Part shown: one piece after another, positions 1 to 6,846 of the stretch | Layout: each line of letters opens with the position of its first letter | Numbering within the stretch: position 1 is the first letter of the stretch | Source of the DNA: JBKHHU01 sp046539045 | GTDB lineage: Bacteria; Planctomycetota; Phycisphaerae; SM23-33 | Direction: 5' to 3' | DNA: 11,080 nt | Assembly: GCA_046539045.1 (NCBI GenBank) | Contig: JBKHHU010000114.1 | Location: 1-11,080 of the forward strand | Position numbers and translations under genes: made by a program | The notes under the pieces: generated by a model | Databases searched by the model: none | Seen by the model: the letters and a program-made list of their open reading frames with translations, nothing else | What the model was told of the DNA's origin: nothing

Positions 1-383
1 CGGACGCGTCGGTAGCAGTCCAGTGCCTCTTCGGGCGTGGCTGCGTCGGCGGCGAGTTTGGGCGGGTCTTCGAAGCCCACATGTACCACCTTCGCCCCGC
101 CCGGAAAGACGGGACAGGTCTCGTGAGCATGGCTGCAGACGGTCACGACGTAGTCCAGAGGGACATCCGCGAACTCCGAAATATTCTGCGACTGCTGGTC
201 GGTGATGTCGACGCCCTCCTCGGCCATCACCTGCACGGCATTGGGGTTGAGCCCGTGGGTCTCGATTCCGGCAGAGTAGGCTTCGATGACGTCGGATTTC
301 AGGTGCCGCGTCCAGCCCTCGGCCATCTGGCTGCGGCAGGAGTTTCCGGTACAGAGGTACAGTAGTTTCAGCTTGTTGCTCAT
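1..383 (-). CDS. arsC: Arsenate reductase, thioredoxin-coupled type (partial, C-terminus off the left edge)
   Basis: This cytoplasmic enzyme reduces arsenate to arsenite so that it can be exported. The fold is that of low-molecular-weight protein tyrosine phosphatases. The frame reads 127 codons from the ATG at 383 to the window edge without a stop. The N-terminal loop CTGNSCRSQMAE is the CX5R phosphate-binding loop, with nucleophile Cys11 and Arg17. The two further redox cysteines of the thioredoxin-coupled family are visible as Cys83 and Cys90 in VCSHAHETC, and the general acid is probably Asp106 in FEDPP. This matches the Cys10/Cys82/Cys89 relay known from the Staphylococcus plasmid pI258 enzyme. 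An AGAAGGAAG ribosome binding site lies about 8 bases before the ATG, which starts 15 bases after arsR ends, so the two form an operon. The family is usually about 130-145 residues, so only the last few residues are missing. Identification is firm; thioredoxin as the partner is inferred from the cysteines. Confidence 0.95.
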   Translation of the reverse strand, partial: MSNKLKLLYLCTGNSCRSQMAEGWTRHLKSDVIEAYSAGIETHGLNPNAVQVMAEEGVDITDQQSQNISEFADVPLDYVVTVCSHAHETCPVFPGGAKVVHVGFEDPPKLAADAATPEEALDCYRRV

Positions 384-398
384 GGGGTTCGCTTCCTT

Positions 399-761
399 CT
401 ATCTGTGGTAGCGGGTGCAGAGGGTTTCGAGGTCCGTCCTGCGGATGGTTTTCAGCCGGCGGCGGTCGTCCTCGATGCGGGTATCATCGTTGAGGCTTTC
501 CTGCGCCAGGCGGATGGCCCCGGCGGCAGTTTCCGAGTCCGGATGCTCCGGCAAACGGTAGTAAATCCAGCGGCCTTGCTTTCGCGTGACGACCAGCCCC
601 GCCTGATACAGCAGCGACATGTGCTTGGAAACCGTCGAGGGGGCCAGGCCCAGCAGCTCGATCAGCTGACAGACGCACAACTCCCCGCCATCCAGTGCCA
701 GCAGAACCCGCACGCGATTCTCATCCGACAACGCCTTGGTTACCGTCAGAAACTCTCTCAT
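399..761 (-). CDS. arsR: Arsenic-responsive transcriptional repressor, ArsR/SmtB family
   Basis: This is a winged-helix repressor that leaves its operator when arsenite binds. The 120-residue product carries ELCVCQL (Cys29, Cys31), the alpha-3 arsenite-binding motif of ArsR. The recognition helix is around residues 40-55 (APSTVSKHMSLLYQAGLV) and the wing is RKQGRWIYYRLP at about 60-70. A third cysteine in the same helix, present in some ArsR proteins, is not seen here. I chose the ATG at 761 because GGAAGAGG stands the right distance before it. An in-frame TTG at 776 would lie within that ribosome binding site and is rejected. The gene is first in the operon, followed by arsC, and is probably autoregulated through the operator just upstream. 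The C-terminal tail (residues 80-120) is charged and longer than the minimal family fold. Confidence 0.95.
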   Translation of the reverse strand: MREFLTVTKALSDENRVRVLLALDGGELCVCQLIELLGLAPSTVSKHMSLLYQAGLVVTRKQGRWIYYRLPEHPDSETAAGAIRLAQESLNDDTRIEDDRRRLKTIRRTDLETLCTRYHR

Positions 762-774
762 GGATACCTCTTCC

Positions 775-805
775 AATTCGTCACTTCGTCAACTAACGAA
801 TTATA
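775..805 (-). promoter_or_regulatory. arsR promoter -10 box and likely ArsR operator
   Basis: Reading leftwards, a perfect TATAAT lies at 805-800, about 40 bases before the arsR ATG. A perfect inverted repeat TTCGT-N6-ACGAA spans 785-800. A wider pair, AATTCGT (775-781) and ACGAATT (796-802), shares its right arm, so the repeat abuts and overlaps the -10 box. ArsR-family operators are AT-rich imperfect palindromes at or near the -10 region, so this arrangement fits autoregulation. No good -35 lies at 17 bases. The nearest candidate, TTAACA at 832-827, is 21 bases upstream, which is long. The -10 box is clear; the operator role is inference. Confidence 0.65.
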
Positions 806-1238
806 GCAGATACCTGGGCCTGTCGGTGTTAAGGTTTCGTGAAACTCAGCGACGAAGATGTGCGATGCCCCTGATCCTTGCATGGTTGGTTTCCGTAGGG
901 GGTCCGGCAATGCACGGGATGCAGGAGATCTGTCCGTTGTGCCGCCACAGGTAAACGCAGTCCTCTGGAGCAGGCCGTTGAACCGTACAGGCCAAAGGCC
1001 TGGATCAGGGCTTCACGGGGATTCCGTCGCCGGATTTGGCCACATCGGGCACCGTCTTCGCTGCCGCGATGGCTCCGCTTCTACAGGTCAACCCGGAGCC
1101 CCCGCGCCGCTGACGTTGTGTCCGGCCTGCAAACGACTTCCATCCGCGCCTCGCTCGGGATGCCCCCGCCGCTATGCGTATACTGCCAGTGAAGGCAAGT
1201 TTTGACCCGGGGGGAACCGAACCCGAAAGGAGATTCCG
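806..1238. other. Non-coding spacer between the ars operon and the aldo/keto reductases
   Basis: No open frame here has a ribosome binding site, a recognisable domain or plausible composition. The plus-strand frames at 736-954 and 858-1205 are rich in Arg, Gly, Pro and Cys and look like chance frames. A perfect hairpin CAGGCC-AAA-GGCCTG lies at 988-1002 but has no T tract. The right end holds a possible -10 box and the ribosome binding site of the first reductase. The stretch is much longer than other gaps in the window, so it may contain a decayed gene or an unrecognised RNA, but nothing supports a specific call. Confidence 0.5.
1179..1184 (+). promoter_or_regulatory. Possible -10 box for the aldo/keto reductase genes
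   Basis: TATACT matches five of six consensus bases and lies 55 bases before the reductase start codon. No -35 hexamer resembling TTGACA lies 16-18 bases upstream, so this is only a weak candidate. Confidence 0.25.
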
Positions 1239-2249
1239 ATGGAATACCGCAGTCTCGGACGTACCGGTGCGAAAGTCACCCCGCTTTGTCTCGGGTGTAT
1301 GATGTTCGGCCGGAAGACCGACGAAGATACTTCCATGGACATGATTGACACCGCGCTCGACGCGGGCATCAACTTCATCGACACCGCCGACGTGTACGGC
1401 CGCGGCGCGAGCGAAACCGTCGTGGGCAAGGCGCTGAAACGCAACGGCAAGCGGGATGAGATCGTGCTGGCGACGAAGGTCCACGGCAAGATGTCCGAAG
1501 AGGACCCGAACATGGCCCACAACACCCGCAAGCACATTGTCGAGGGCTGCGAGGCGTCGCTGGAACGCCTGCAGACGGACTGGATCGACCTGTATCAGAT
1601 CCACCGGCCTGACCCGGACATCCCGATCGACGAGACGCTTCGAGCGTTGGATGATCTGATCCGCCAGGGCAAGGTCCGCTATGTCGGCACGTCGACGTTC
1701 GCGGCGTGGCAGGTTGTCGAATCTCTGTGGGTGGCCGAGGAACTCGGGCTCAACCGGTTCGTTTCCGAGCAGCCGCCCTACCATCCGCTGGACCGCCGGG
1801 CCGAGCGCGAATTGATCCCGATGTGCCAGACCTATGGAATCGGGATCATCCCGTGGAGTCCGCTGGCAGGTGGATTCCTCACCGGCAAGTACAAACCGGG
1901 GCAGGAACCGCCCGAGGGCAGCCGCCTGAAGGGACGCGAAGGCTATCGCCAGCAGTGCATGTTCTCCGACGCCGGGTACAAGGTACTCGAAATCATGGAG
2001 AAGATGGCGAATGAGAAGGATTGTACGATGTCGCAGTTGGCGCTGGCGTGGAACGCGGCCCAGCCGGGCATTACCAGCCCGATTATCGGCCCGCGAACCC
2101 CGGAACAGCTCGACGACAACCTCGGCGCGCTGGACGTGGAAGTGACCGAAGAGGACTGCGAGAAGATCGACGAAGTCGCCCGCCCGGGCGAGATGATCGC
2201 CCCGTATTACGAGGCCGGGTTCGGTCCGCATCCGTTCAGCTGGTTGTAG
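1239..2249 (+). CDS. Aldo/keto reductase, NADPH-dependent oxidoreductase
   Basis: This cytoplasmic (beta/alpha)8-barrel enzyme reduces an aldehyde or ketone to an alcohol, or the reverse, using NAD(P)H. The substrate cannot be read from the sequence. The 336-residue length is typical for the larger bacterial subfamilies such as YajO/IolS-like. The catalytic tetrad is complete: Asp48 and Tyr53 in FIDTADVYG, Lys80 in LATKVHG and His122 in DLYQIHRPD. EQPPYHPLDR, IIPWSPLAGGFLTGKY and the cofactor-phosphate region PIIGPRTPEQLDDNL are also family hallmarks. The ATG is preceded by AAAGGAG at 1226-1232 with ideal spacing. It is the first gene of a plus-strand group and is followed after 88 bases, including a strong hairpin, by a second, clearly different reductase. 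Several cysteines (17, 20, 104) lie outside the active site. Family assignment is sure; the substrate is unknown. Confidence 0.93.
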   Translation: MEYRSLGRTGAKVTPLCLGCMMFGRKTDEDTSMDMIDTALDAGINFIDTADVYGRGASETVVGKALKRNGKRDEIVLATKVHGKMSEEDPNMAHNTRKHIVEGCEASLERLQTDWIDLYQIHRPDPDIPIDETLRALDDLIRQGKVRYVGTSTFAAWQVVESLWVAEELGLNRFVSEQPPYHPLDRRAERELIPMCQTYGIGIIPWSPLAGGFLTGKYKPGQEPPEGSRLKGREGYRQQCMFSDAGYKVLEIMEKMANEKDCTMSQLALAWNAAQPGITSPIIGPRTPEQLDDNLGALDVEVTEEDCEKIDEVARPGEMIAPYYEAGFGPHPFSWL

Positions 2250-2260
2250 GTCGAGTTCGG

Positions 2261-2306
2261 ATGAGCGCGGGACGCGCTGCCCGAGGCGGTGCGTCCCGCT
2301 CATTTT
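2261..2306 (+). terminator. Strong hairpin between the two aldo/keto reductases (terminator or attenuator)
   Basis: The arm ATGAGCGCGGGACGC (2261-2275) pairs with GCGTCCCGCTCAT (2291-2303). This gives 13 base pairs with a two-base CG bulge and a 15-base loop. The right arm runs directly into TTTT at 2303-2306. It begins 12 bases after the first reductase's stop codon. The long stem and short T run suggest intrinsic termination, possibly partial, since the next gene is on the same strand only about 30 bases further on. It could instead be a processing or mRNA-stability element. Confidence 0.6.
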
Positions 2307-2337
2307 CCGGCGAATTCTGGGATTTTTGGAGACAGAG

Positions 2338-3255
2338 ATGCTACGACACAAGTTCGGAAGAACCGATCTCGAGGTCACCCCGCTGGGCTACGGCAGTGCG
2401 GAAATCGGTATCGGCGATGTCGACCAGCAGCAGGCCGGGAAGATTCTCAACGCGGTGCTGGATGCGGGAATCAATGTCATCGACACGGCAGCCTGCTACG
2501 GCGACAGCGAGGTAAAAATCGGCAAGGCCATCTCCTCGCGTCGGAATGAATATGTGCTGGTAAGCAAATGCGGGCACAACCGCGAGAACATGGACCTGAG
2601 CCACGAGGCGTGGAGCCCGGAGCTGATCACCGAATCGGTCGAGAAGTCGCTGGAGCGGCTCCAGACCGACCGCCTGGACGTGGTGTACCTGCATTCCTGC
2701 GACGCGGACAAGCTGGACAACCAGGACATGCTCGACGCGCTGGTGAAGTGCAAGGAGGACGGGAAGGTGCGTTTCATCGGCTACAGCGGAGACGCTGCCG
2801 GGGCGGAAAAGGCCGTCGGGATGGACGTCTTCGACGCGTTGGAGACGAGCGTGAATTTCGTCGACCAGCAGGGACTGAAGCGGTACCTGCCGACGGCGCA
2901 TCACCGCAACCTGGGTGTGCTGGCCAAGAGGCCGATCGCCAACGGCTGCTGGCGCGGACTCGACGCATTCGAGGGCTTCTATCGCGATTATGTGAAAACC
3001 TACGTCGAGCGGCTGGACAAGATGGCCCTGACGCCGGAGAAGGTCGGTTTCGACGGCAGTTGGGCGGAGATGGCGCTACGATTCACCGTGCACCAGGAAG
3101 GAGTTCACACTGCCATTGTCGGCAGCACGAACCCGGACCACATCCGCGGGAACGTGCAGATGGTCGACCGCGGCCCGCTGCCGGAACCGGTGGTGGCTGA
3201 AATCGAGAAGCTGTGGGACCAGCACAGCGACGAATCCTGGGTAGGCCAGGTATAG
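2338..3255 (+). CDS. Aldo/keto reductase, second divergent paralogue
   Basis: This is an aldo/keto reductase of 305 residues, about 30 shorter than its upstream neighbour. The catalytic tetrad is intact: Asp49 and Tyr54 in VIDTAACYGDSE, Lys77 in VLVSKCGHN and His119 in VVYLHSCD. The C-terminal cofactor site is TAIVGSTNPDHIRGNV. It opens with LRHKFGRTDLEVTPLGYG, the standard first strand of the family. I chose the ATG at 2338 because GGAGA stands just before it; the in-frame TTG at 2326 overlaps that site. Between the His strand and the C-terminus, the segment NLGVLAKRPIANGCWRG and the YRDYVKTYVERLDKM insert are unlike the first reductase, so the two are not a recent duplication. It may be cotranscribed with the small protein 23 bases downstream. 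The substrate is unknown. Confidence 0.9.
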   Translation: MLRHKFGRTDLEVTPLGYGSAEIGIGDVDQQQAGKILNAVLDAGINVIDTAACYGDSEVKIGKAISSRRNEYVLVSKCGHNRENMDLSHEAWSPELITESVEKSLERLQTDRLDVVYLHSCDADKLDNQDMLDALVKCKEDGKVRFIGYSGDAAGAEKAVGMDVFDALETSVNFVDQQGLKRYLPTAHHRNLGVLAKRPIANGCWRGLDAFEGFYRDYVKTYVERLDKMALTPEKVGFDGSWAEMALRFTVHQEGVHTAIVGSTNPDHIRGNVQMVDRGPLPEPVVAEIEKLWDQHSDESWVGQV

Positions 3256-3278
3256 AGGCAGGCAAGGAAAGGAGTTTT

Positions 3279-3659
3279 ATGTCTACCGATGCCAATCAGA
3301 ACAACCTGGGTGAGAAGATCGAGATCCATTTGGAGAACCACCCGCGCGAGGAATACCGGGATCTGCTGGAGCAGTTCGACCGGACGTTTCCGGACGAGGT
3401 CGACTACCGACTGGACTCGCAGTTGGATATGGATCCGATGGCCGAGACCAACGAGGAGCAGGAGGGGCAGATCAGCGGAATCCGTGCCCGCGGGTGGGTG
3501 GACCTCAGCGGCGACCATGCCGTGGTCTATCTGAACCCGAATAACTACGCGGATACCCCTGCCGATGAACTGCAGGACACTGCCCAGACCATCCTGCGAG
3601 ACTGGACTCTGCAGACGCGCCGGCGCCTCGGACTCGAACCGCCCATGGATACACCCTGA
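3279..3659 (+). CDS. Small acidic protein of unknown function
   Basis: I do not recognise this 126-residue protein. The start is well supported: AAAGGAG lies at 3268-3274, four bases before the ATG, and the gene follows the second aldo/keto reductase by 23 bases. It has no signal peptide, membrane segment or cysteine, and no known catalytic motif is visible. The first 65 residues are very acidic (EKIEIHLENHPREEYRDLLE, then a DMDPMAETNEEQEGQ stretch). The middle holds a likely beta hairpin (GWVDLSGDHAVVYLNPNNYA). The end is a predicted amphipathic helix rich in Arg (TAQTILRDWTLQTRRRLGLE). The overall alternation of helix and strand suggests a small folded cytoplasmic domain rather than a disordered tail. 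Co-occurrence with the reductase suggests a shared role, but that is only position. Coding is likely on the ribosome binding site and composition. Confidence 0.75.
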   Translation: MSTDANQNNLGEKIEIHLENHPREEYRDLLEQFDRTFPDEVDYRLDSQLDMDPMAETNEEQEGQISGIRARGWVDLSGDHAVVYLNPNNYADTPADELQDTAQTILRDWTLQTRRRLGLEPPMDTP

Positions 3660-4002
3660 CCCCATCCCACCCTGACTCGCCCGGGGCAGGTTCGTTCCGC
3701 AGCCCGGCAGCATCCTCTTTGACACTCGGGCGGTTTTCGCCACCCCTTTGCCCGTACGATTCTAGAGTGAGTGACAGAAGTAATTTCGTGGTTCAGCGTC
3801 GGCGAAAGCGTTCCTGACAAGGACGGCGAAGCAGGCAATCCCGTAGCATTGCCCAAGCAGCCGGACGCAGGCAGGGACGTTTGCAGCCGGCTGAACCGGA
3901 AAAGAGTTTTGTCACTTGCTCTAACAGAGCCGCCGCCTTCTGCGGAGCTATCCGCGGGGCCAGAGGCGGCCGATCTGCATTAGCAGGAGAAACAACCACA
4001 AT
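3660..4002 (+). other. Intergenic region and long leader before the metalloprotease unit
   Basis: No gene is supported in this 343-base gap. An open frame from a GTG at 3771 (70 codons) has no ribosome binding site and biased composition. CCGGGGC (3681-3687) can pair with GC-AG-CCCGG (3699-3707) ahead of a pyrimidine run, a weak candidate terminator for the upstream genes. GGCG-GTTTT-CGCC lies at 3729-3741. A TTGACA at 3719-3724 has no acceptable -10 at 16-18 bases, so the promoter of the downstream unit is not located. The palindrome CAGCCGGCTG is at 3884-3893. The last 75 bases hold a structured hairpin and the ribosome binding site AGGAGA at 3985-3990. Confidence 0.5.
3929..3970 (+). promoter_or_regulatory. 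Structured leader hairpin upstream of the metalloprotease gene
   Basis: The outer arms GCCGCC (3929-3934) and GGCGGC (3965-3970) pair perfectly. Next come GCC/GGC (3935-3937 with 3958-3960), two possible G-U pairs, and an inner stem GCGGA (3942-3946) with TCCGC (3951-3955) around a GCTA loop. The element ends 14 bases before the ribosome binding site. It does not itself cover that site, and no T tract follows, so a terminator is unlikely. A role in mRNA stability or translation control is inference. Confidence 0.4.
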
Positions 4003-5214
4003 ATGTTCGGAAGAAGCATCAAACTGTGCAACATTCTCGGTTTCGAGGTCCGCGTGGACCTGAGCTGGCTGGTAATTCTCGTACTGGTGGTCTGGTCGCT
4101 GTCGGCTGCGGTGTTCCCGGGGCAGCTTCCCGACATGCATTGGGTGGTATACCTGGGAATGGGCATCGTCGCAGCCATCGGCCTGTTCGCATCCATCGTG
4201 GTCCATGAACTGAGTCACTCGCTGGTCGCCCGCCGCTTCGGCATACCGATGAAAGGCATTACCCTGTTCATGTTTGGTGGAGTGGCTGAGATGAACGAAC
4301 AACCGCCAAGCGCGAAAGCCGAGTTCTGGATGGCTCTCGGCGGACCCGCGGCGAGTCTGGTAATCGGGCTGCTGGCCGTCGGTCTCGGGGCCTTGGGCCG
4401 GTGGATAGGCTGGTCGGATATCGTCACCGCCGTGCTCATGTGGATCGGCTTTATCAACTTTATTCTCCTGGCGTTCAACCTGATCCCGGGGTTTCCGCTG
4501 GACGGCGGGCGCGTGCTGCGGGCGATCCTGTGGCATTTCAAAGGCGACCTGCGCAAGGCAACCCACGCCGCCAGCCGCGTGGGAGCTGTGTTCGGCGCGG
4601 TGCTGATCGGCCTGGGCGTTCTGAATCTGCTGTTCCTCAACGCGATCGGAGGGCTCTGGTGGATCCTCATCGGCCTGTTCGTTCGCTCTGCAGCCAAGCA
4701 GGGATACCAGCAGGTGCTCATGAGACAGATGCTCCGCGGCGAGAAAGTCAGGCGCTTCATGAACAGCGACTGCATCACGGTCCCCGCCGACGCCAGCGTG
4801 GAGCGGTTCGTCGAGGACTACGTCTACCGGCACCACTTCAAGCTCTATCCGGTGGTCTCCGACGGTGACCGGCTGGCCGGGTGCGTCACCACCAGTGAGG
4901 TCAAGGAGATCGACCGCAGCGAGTGGCAGGAGAAGACCGTCTCGGACATCGCACGCAGCTGCTCGGACGAGAATTCCATCGCGCCCGATGCCGATGCCGT
5001 CGACGCGCTGGATCGCATGAACAAGAGCAAAGCAAGCCGCCTGATGGTCGTCCGCGAGGGCAAACTGGAAGGCATCCTCGCATTGAAGGACCTGATGCGG
5101 TTCCTCTCGATGAAAATCGACCTTGAGTCCGATTCCGCCGCTCCCTCTCCTCCGCTGGACAAGGAGCAGGTAAAGCGGAATCTGCCCGAACCGGAGAAGC
5201 ATAATGAACACTAA
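4003..5214 (+). CDS. Site-2-protease-type membrane zinc metalloprotease (M50 family) with two CBS domains
   Basis: This 403-residue integral membrane protease would cut substrates within or near the membrane. The N-terminal half has about five or six hydrophobic segments (roughly 20-38, 48-67, 110-131, 140-160, 190-222). The zinc site is HELSH at 68-72 (His68, Glu69, His72), and the third ligand is Asp167 in NLIPGFPLDGGR, both classic for M50. GGPAASL at 113-119 is also typical. The cytoplasmic C-terminus (about 248-372) has two CBS repeats, VRRFMNSDCITVPADASV... and VSDIARSCSDENSIAPDADAV.... In this subfamily (SpoIVFB/Rip3-like) CBS domains bind adenine nucleotides and may couple proteolysis to energy state. 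The ribosome binding site AGGAGA is 12 bases before the ATG, a little far. The gene overlaps the next by 11 bases. The substrate, possibly an anti-sigma factor or other membrane regulator, is not identifiable; no sigma factor is in the window. Confidence 0.93.
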   Translation: MFGRSIKLCNILGFEVRVDLSWLVILVLVVWSLSAAVFPGQLPDMHWVVYLGMGIVAAIGLFASIVVHELSHSLVARRFGIPMKGITLFMFGGVAEMNEQPPSAKAEFWMALGGPAASLVIGLLAVGLGALGRWIGWSDIVTAVLMWIGFINFILLAFNLIPGFPLDGGRVLRAILWHFKGDLRKATHAASRVGAVFGAVLIGLGVLNLLFLNAIGGLWWILIGLFVRSAAKQGYQQVLMRQMLRGEKVRRFMNSDCITVPADASVERFVEDYVYRHHFKLYPVVSDGDRLAGCVTTSEVKEIDRSEWQEKTVSDIARSCSDENSIAPDADAVDALDRMNKSKASRLMVVREGKLEGILALKDLMRFLSMKIDLESDSAAPSPPLDKEQVKRNLPEPEKHNEH

Positions 5215-6832
5215 ACACGTCATAGCCAAAGCAAACGAACTCAACGAAGGAGAGATGAAACAGGTTGAGCTGGGCGATAAGAAGATCCTGCTCATCCGTG
5301 CCGACGGCGATTACCACGCCTACCATGGCGAGTGTCCGCACCACGGGGCACCGCTGGCAGAAGGCGTGGCCTGCGAAGGGCACATCCGCTGTCCGTGGCA
5401 TCACTCCACATTCGATGCAGTCACCGGGAAAATGATCGACCCGCCGGCGCTGGACAACCTCGCTCCCCTGAGGGTTGAGATCGTCGGGGACAATGTCGTG
5501 CTCATGCTGCCGAAGGAACCGGCCAAGTCCGAAGAGCCCGAGATGGCGTCCGGCGAGGAACCGGCCCGGGAGGAAGGCGATTACGTCTCGGAGGAGCAGG
5601 GACCAGCCAACGTCGCCCGGCACGGGCAGAAGTATGTCGTCATCGGGTCCGGGGCCGCCGGCACGCTGGCGGTGGAAACCCTGCGACGCAGGGGCTTCCG
5701 CGGCTCGCTGATCATGCTCACCGCCGACAGCGAACTGCCCTACGACCGCACCGAGCTCAGCAAGAAATACCTGAGCATGGACGACCCGTACGACCCCCAC
5801 CTGCGGAGCAAAGACTTCTATACCGAACATGACATCGACGTGAGGACCTCCACCGTCGTGGAGAATGTGGACTTCGACGAGAAGACCGTCGCCTGCAGTG
5901 ACGGCTCGCAGGTCAAGTATGATCGGTTGCTGATCGCTTCCGGGGCCAGGCCGCGGCAACTGGACGTGCCCGGGGCCGAACTCAACAACGTCTTCACCCT
6001 CCGTACCTTCGATGACGGGAACACCATCCGGGATGCAAGCGAGCAAGCCGACCGCGCGGTGGTTGTCGGCGCCAGTTTCATCGCCATGGAAGTCGCCTCC
6101 TCCCTGACCCAGCGCGGCCTGGACGTGACGGTGGTGGCCCCGGAGAACGTGCCGTTCCAGGAGAAACTCGGCAACAGCGTCGGCAAGGCGTTGCAGAAGC
6201 TGCATGAGGAAAACGGCGTCACCTTCCACCTCGGCCGGCACGTGGACCACTTCGAGGGCCTCAAGGGCGAGGTGCAGTACGTCTTTACCGACGTCGGGGA
6301 GCGGATCGAGACGGACATGGTCGTCATCGGGATCGGTGTGGACCCGGTGACGGATTTCGTGGACGTCGACCCGGCAGAGGACGGCGGGATACCCGTCGAT
6401 GAGTACCTCCGCCTGCGGGAGGATGTATTCGTGGCCGGCGACGCCGCGTCGTTCATCGACTGGCGTAACAAGCTGCCGATCCGCATCGAGCACTGGCGGG
6501 TGGCCCAGCAGCTCGGCCAGCTGGCAGCGGAGAACATGCTCGACCGCCAGATCCCCTACCACGAAGCCCCATTCTTCTGGACGATGCATCACAAGACCCG
6601 TCTGGAATATGTCGGACATTGCAGGAAATGGGACTCGGTGGAAATCGAGGGCGACCTGGACGACCGCACATTCATCGCATACTACCTCAAGGACCGTCAC
6701 GTCTACGCCGCAGCCGGGTGCGGCAAGAGTCGGGAGATGTGCAAGATCGCCGAGGTCCTCCGCTCCGAAGGGCCCATGACCGTCGAAGACCTGCAGAGAG
6801 CCCCTGCCGGCAAAAACATCTCCACGACCTGA
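5204..6832 (+). CDS. Rieske [2Fe-2S] / FAD-NAD(P) pyridine nucleotide-disulfide-type reductase fusion (AIFM3-like)
   Basis: This 542-residue soluble redox protein joins two modules. Residues 1-103 form a Rieske ferredoxin domain: CPHH (Cys44, His46) and CPWHH (Cys63, His66) are the [2Fe-2S] ligands. A Glu-rich linker (about 104-140) leads to a two-dinucleotide-domain flavoprotein. It has an FAD GxGxxG in VVIGSGAAG (148-153), an ELPYDRTELSK segment (177-187), a GARP motif (247-250), an NAD(P)-binding VVVGASFIAME (286-296) and the second FAD motif VFVAGDAASF near residue 410. A C-terminal reductase dimerisation domain follows. Known relatives are ferredoxin/rubredoxin reductases of oxygenase systems and animal AIFM3. 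The protein probably moves electrons between NAD(P)H and an unknown partner via its own iron-sulfur centre. GGAGAAG precedes the ATG, which lies inside the end of the metalloprotease gene, so translation is likely coupled. No oxygenase partner gene is nearby. Confidence 0.92.
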   Translation: MNTKHVIAKANELNEGEMKQVELGDKKILLIRADGDYHAYHGECPHHGAPLAEGVACEGHIRCPWHHSTFDAVTGKMIDPPALDNLAPLRVEIVGDNVVLMLPKEPAKSEEPEMASGEEPAREEGDYVSEEQGPANVARHGQKYVVIGSGAAGTLAVETLRRRGFRGSLIMLTADSELPYDRTELSKKYLSMDDPYDPHLRSKDFYTEHDIDVRTSTVVENVDFDEKTVACSDGSQVKYDRLLIASGARPRQLDVPGAELNNVFTLRTFDDGNTIRDASEQADRAVVVGASFIAMEVASSLTQRGLDVTVVAPENVPFQEKLGNSVGKALQKLHEENGVTFHLGRHVDHFEGLKGEVQYVFTDVGERIETDMVVIGIGVDPVTDFVDVDPAEDGGIPVDEYLRLREDVFVAGDAASFIDWRNKLPIRIEHWRVAQQLGQLAAENMLDRQIPYHEAPFFWTMHHKTRLEYVGHCRKWDSVEIEGDLDDRTFIAYYLKDRHVYAAAGCGKSREMCKIAEVLRSEGPMTVEDLQRAPAGKNISTT

Positions 6833-6846
6833 ACGGGAGGCAACGA

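Noticed and set aside
858..1205. Possible 115-residue protein in the spacer before the reductases
   Set aside because: Composition rich in Arg, Gly, Pro and Cys, no ribosome binding site and no domain; likely chance.
1005..2378. Long minus-strand open frame of 457 codons opposite the first aldo/keto reductase
   Set aside because: It mirrors a well-supported gene; GC-rich codon use leaves antisense frames open. It has no ribosome binding site or known domain.
3719..3724. Perfect TTGACA as a -35 box for the metalloprotease unit
   Set aside because: The bases 16-18 downstream are CG-rich with no -10-like sequence, so a promoter cannot be supported.
3771..3983. Possible 70-residue protein starting at GTG before the metalloprotease
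   Set aside because: No ribosome binding site and no family resemblance; it overlaps the structured leader.
3793..5295. Minus-strand open frame of 500 codons across the metalloprotease gene
   Set aside because: Shadow of the M50 gene, with no start signal or domain.
4901..6700. Long minus-strand open frame of 599 codons opposite the Rieske-flavoprotein
   Set aside because: Antisense shadow of a gene with intact motifs; the product is rich in His, Val, Arg and Asp with no recognisable domain.
6619..6846. Upstream in-frame extension of the phosphorylase
   Set aside because: It overlaps the flavoprotein end in another frame and lacks homologous character; the ATG at 6847 has a strong ribosome binding site.
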